A stretch of DNA of 23,653 bases from Clostridia bacterium. GTDB lineage: Bacteria; Bacillota; Clostridia; Christensenellales; Aristaeellaceae. Made by a program: the position numbers and the translations under genes. Shown one piece after another: positions 22,192 through 23,653 of this stretch (positions within the stretch are counted from its first letter, which is position 1; each line of letters begins with the position of its first letter). Location: contig CAAGFE010000028.1 in the NCBI GenBank assembly GCA_900769075.1, forward strand, positions 1 through 23,653. The letters are read 5' to 3'. Under the pieces are notes generated by a model. The model ran no database searches. It saw only the letters and a program-made list of their open reading frames with translations, and had not been told where the DNA came from.

Positions 22192-22217
22192 GGGGCGCAG
22201 TCAATCGGCTGCGCCCC
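22192..22217. terminator. Hairpin between convergent genes
   Basis: A perfect 9-pair stem, GGGGCGCAG (22192-22200) with CTGCGCCCC (22209-22217), and an 8-base loop, between the plus-strand 78-aa gene and the minus-strand regulator gene (22223-22624). The following bases (CTTGCTTATATTT) are only moderately T rich. It probably ends the plus-strand unit; action on the minus strand is less sure. Confidence 0.7.
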
Positions 22218-22222
22218 CTTGC

Positions 22223-22624
22223 TTATATTTCCCGCCCGGTGTACCAGGCCGGCAGCAGCGAGTCAATCAGCACATCGTCCATCTGTTCCGCCATTTCCAG
22301 CCCGACGCGCTTGTGCTTTTTGTAGGTGCTGACCGCGATGTGCAGGGCGGACACGATGCAGTCCTGGCTTTGCCGCGCCACAAAGTAGCGGTACAGGATG
22401 CCGCAGGTCGGGTCGGGAAGCATGTCCACAATCCGGCAAGCGGCGATTTTCTCCGCGTCCAGCTCGCGGCATCGTTTATCCAGCGATGCCTTGCAGGAGG
22501 CAACGTCCTCCCGGATCGCGCCCTCGCTGGCGCCGCATTTTTGCATGCGGGACAAACGCCTTTGCAGCTGCTGCACCTCCGCTTCTCCGTTTCGGCAGCG
22601 GTAAAGGATCTCCTTTGCTTTCAT
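22223..22624 (-). CDS. Sigma-region-4-like HTH protein, probable late-gene regulator (ArpU/DUF1492-like)
   Basis: 133 residues from ATG 22624 with AGGAGGGG 8 bases upstream; the frame is open further to 22765 but that is inside the SSB gene. Residues 1-68 are a helical coil starting MKAKEILYRCRNGEAEVQQL, and 71-112 look like a sigma-70 region 4-type HTH (LYRYFVARQSQDCIVSALHI, then STYKKHKRVGLEMAEQM). Small proteins of this plan (ArpU, RinA, DUF1492) are found at the end of early regions in Firmicutes phages and switch on late genes. Its target may be the weak promoter and iterons at 19584-19669 (inference). Similarity to any one of those families is loose. Confidence 0.72.
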   Translation of the reverse strand: MKAKEILYRCRNGEAEVQQLQRRLSRMQKCGASEGAIREDVASCKASLDKRCRELDAEKIAACRIVDMLPDPTCGILYRYFVARQSQDCIVSALHIAVSTYKKHKRVGLEMAEQMDDVLIDSLLPAWYTGREI

Positions 22625-22646
22625 GCTTCCAACCCCTCCTGCGCGG

Positions 22647-23039
22647 TTAAAATGGCACGTCCTCATCCGGCACCGCTGTGTAGCCCGGCGCAGCGTCCGG
22701 CGATGTTGCCTCCATGGCGTCCTCCTGCCTGCGCGTCCCGCCGCAAAACTCAACGCCATCCGCATGCAGCTCGAGGTTCGCCCGGGTCAAGCCGTCGCTG
22801 CCCTCGTAGGTACTGACCGTCACCGGCCCCCAGCAGCACACCCGGCTGCCCTTTTGCAGGTACCTTGCGCAGCTCTCCGCCTGCTGGCGCCACACCGTCA
22901 CACGGAAATAGTCCGTCACCTGCTCCTGGCCCTTACGGCGGTTGACGGCCACCGTCATGTTGCACACGGCAATCCCGCTGCCTGTGGTGTTCAGCTGCGG
23001 ATCGCGGGTCAGATTACCGATGATAATCAGCTTGTTCAT
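22647..23039 (-). CDS. ssb: Single-strand DNA-binding protein
   Basis: 130 residues from ATG 23039 with a GGGGGAAG-type ribosome site. The OB fold is plain: MNKLIIIGNLTRDPQLNTTG, VCNMTVAVNRR, DYFRVTVWRQQAESCARYLQ, KGSRVCCWGPVTVSTYEG and ANLELHADGVEFCG. The acidic tip DEDVPF at the end matches the bacterial SSB C-terminal peptide that binds replication and repair enzymes. As a phage-encoded copy it would coat single-stranded DNA during phage replication. It sits in the early operon, 22 bases before the regulator gene. Confidence 0.95.
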   Translation of the reverse strand: MNKLIIIGNLTRDPQLNTTGSGIAVCNMTVAVNRRKGQEQVTDYFRVTVWRQQAESCARYLQKGSRVCCWGPVTVSTYEGSDGLTRANLELHADGVEFCGGTRRQEDAMEATSPDAAPGYTAVPDEDVPF

Positions 23040-23054
23040 ATCGCTTCCCCCTTT

Positions 23055-23384
23055 TCAGACACTTTTTTTGATTTCGCGGATCAGCGCCTCCGGGTCGATC
23101 CCCATCGCGATGATGCCAAAATACTCCGACATGATCTCATCCCGCAGGGCCAGGATGGCTTTCTGCGATGCCGTGTAATGCGGGTGCTTCTTCAGCCGCT
23201 TGAGATGCACCCGGTACTCGTCCACCACCTGGCGCACAATCGCGCAGGACAGCTCCACCGCCGCCTGATCGGACAGCTCCCGCAGCGGCGGCATGTCCGG
23301 CCCGTCCATCTCCTCATCCGGCAGCGTGCGCGGGATAACCAGCAGCTTCCCGCAATGCTCACATTTGATGATGGCGTTTGCCAT
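23055..23384 (-). CDS. Conserved phage hypothetical protein with an N-terminal Cys pair
   Basis: 109 residues from ATG 23384 with AAAGGAG 8 bases upstream. The start MANAIIKCEHCGKLLVIPR has Cys8 and Cys11, half of a zinc site; no second pair is seen, so metal would need dimer formation or may be absent. The remainder is helical (AAVELSCAIVRQVVDEYRVH, ASQKAILALRDEIMSEYFG and ALIREIKKSV). Function unknown. It lies upstream of SSB in the early operon. Confidence 0.82.
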   Translation of the reverse strand: MANAIIKCEHCGKLLVIPRTLPDEEMDGPDMPPLRELSDQAAVELSCAIVRQVVDEYRVHLKRLKKHPHYTASQKAILALRDEIMSEYFGIIAMGIDPEALIREIKKSV

Positions 23385-23389
23385 GGCAT

Positions 23390-23515
23390 CTACTCCTTTG
23401 GTTCTCCGTCCATCTTCGCGCCGCAGTTTGGGCAGTAGTTCCGCGCGTCCAGTACGCTATCCTCGCTAACAGTCTGCGCATCGTCGATGACAGCTAGCGC
23501 AGCAAGTGCATTTGT
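23390..23515 (-). pseudogene. Remnant of a zinc-ribbon phage protein lacking a start codon
   Basis: An open frame from just after a TAA at 23516-23518 to TAG at 23390. It holds VIDDAQTVSEDSVLDARNYC then PNCGAKMDGEPKE, the usual C-terminal end of small phage zinc-ribbon proteins. There is no ATG, GTG or TTG before the CPNC motif; the only possible start is a CTG with GAGGA seven bases upstream. Its first part overlaps the end of the zinc-ribbon gene at 23494-23653. Its last codons carry the ribosome site of the next gene. A truncated gene or a sequencing frameshift are both possible. Confidence 0.55.
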
Positions 23516-23653
23516 TTATCCATGTCCTTCGCATCCATCTTCGCGCCGCACATAGAGCAGAACGGGTGGTGAACATATACGCCGCTTTCAAGAGCGAAGC
23601 AATTGTCACACTGGTACCAGTCGATGCCGCCCTTTACACGCTGTCCGATGTGG
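23494..23653 (-). CDS. Zinc-ribbon protein (N-terminus beyond window edge)
   Basis: The last 52 residues of a gene that enters from the right edge and ends with TAG at 23494. It reads HIGQRVKGGIDWYQCDNCFA, then LESGVYVHHPFCSMCGAKMD, with two Cys-x2-Cys pairs (CDNC and CSMC), a full four-cysteine zinc ribbon. Such small proteins are common in early regions of clostridial phages; their function is unknown. A 17-base stretch around CGAKMD is repeated exactly in the remnant just downstream. Confidence 0.75.
   Translation of the reverse strand, partial: HIGQRVKGGIDWYQCDNCFALESGVYVHHPFCSMCGAKMDAKDMDKQMHLLR

Noticed and set aside
1..23653. tRNA genes, integrase and attachment sites
   Set aside because: None could be recognised by eye; a tRNA or att search would need a computed scan.

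Overview
The window is almost entirely the genome of a siphovirus-type (HK97-like) phage or prophage. The host is probably a GC-rich Gram-positive anaerobe of the Clostridia. The evidence is strong AGGAGG-type ribosome binding sites, phi13-type tail proteins, a P27-type small terminase, an r1t-type holin, an NlpC/P60 endolysin, and high GC throughout except for a few AT-rich patches. This host assignment is inference; no host gene, rRNA or tRNA was recognised. No integrase or attachment site is visible, so I cannot say whether the element is integrated.

Right end (about 22220-23653, minus strand): the end of an early or middle operon. It holds a zinc-ribbon protein cut by the window edge, a decayed zinc-ribbon remnant, a conserved small phage protein, single-strand DNA-binding protein and a small HTH protein that looks like a late-gene regulator.

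Centre-right (19723-22217, plus strand): a cargo island running against the rest of the phage. It has its own promoters and terminators. It encodes a membrane-anchored DnaQ-like exonuclease with an unusual domain order, a ribbon-helix-helix repressor with twin operators, a 69-residue membrane protein and a 78-residue protein. An array of six 11-bp iterons lies between this island and the late operon.

Late operon (about 19541 down to 1196, minus strand), in canonical order: HNH endonuclease, small and large terminase, portal, ClpP-type prohead protease, major capsid, head-tail connectors, tail completion proteins, major tail protein, tail chaperones G/GT with a -1 frameshift site, tape measure (with an internal 87-residue tandem repeat), distal tail protein, tail-hub protein, fibre genes, an XkdX-like protein, endolysin, a membrane protein and the holin. 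A strong hairpin terminator closes it at 1156-1189. Many genes are coupled by ATGA overlaps.

Left end (1-1135, minus strand): a separate small operon (GNAT acetyltransferase, a 64-residue protein, an XRE regulator cut by the window edge). It is driven by a perfect-consensus promoter overlaid by a perfect inverted repeat.

Most unusual points: the TM-DEDDh exonuclease-TPR-NUMOD1-like protein; the phased iterons; a hairpin that may bridge Shine-Dalgarno and start codon of the tail chaperone; the GGGAAAC slippery site; the duplicated tape-measure module; and an AT-rich fibre tip.
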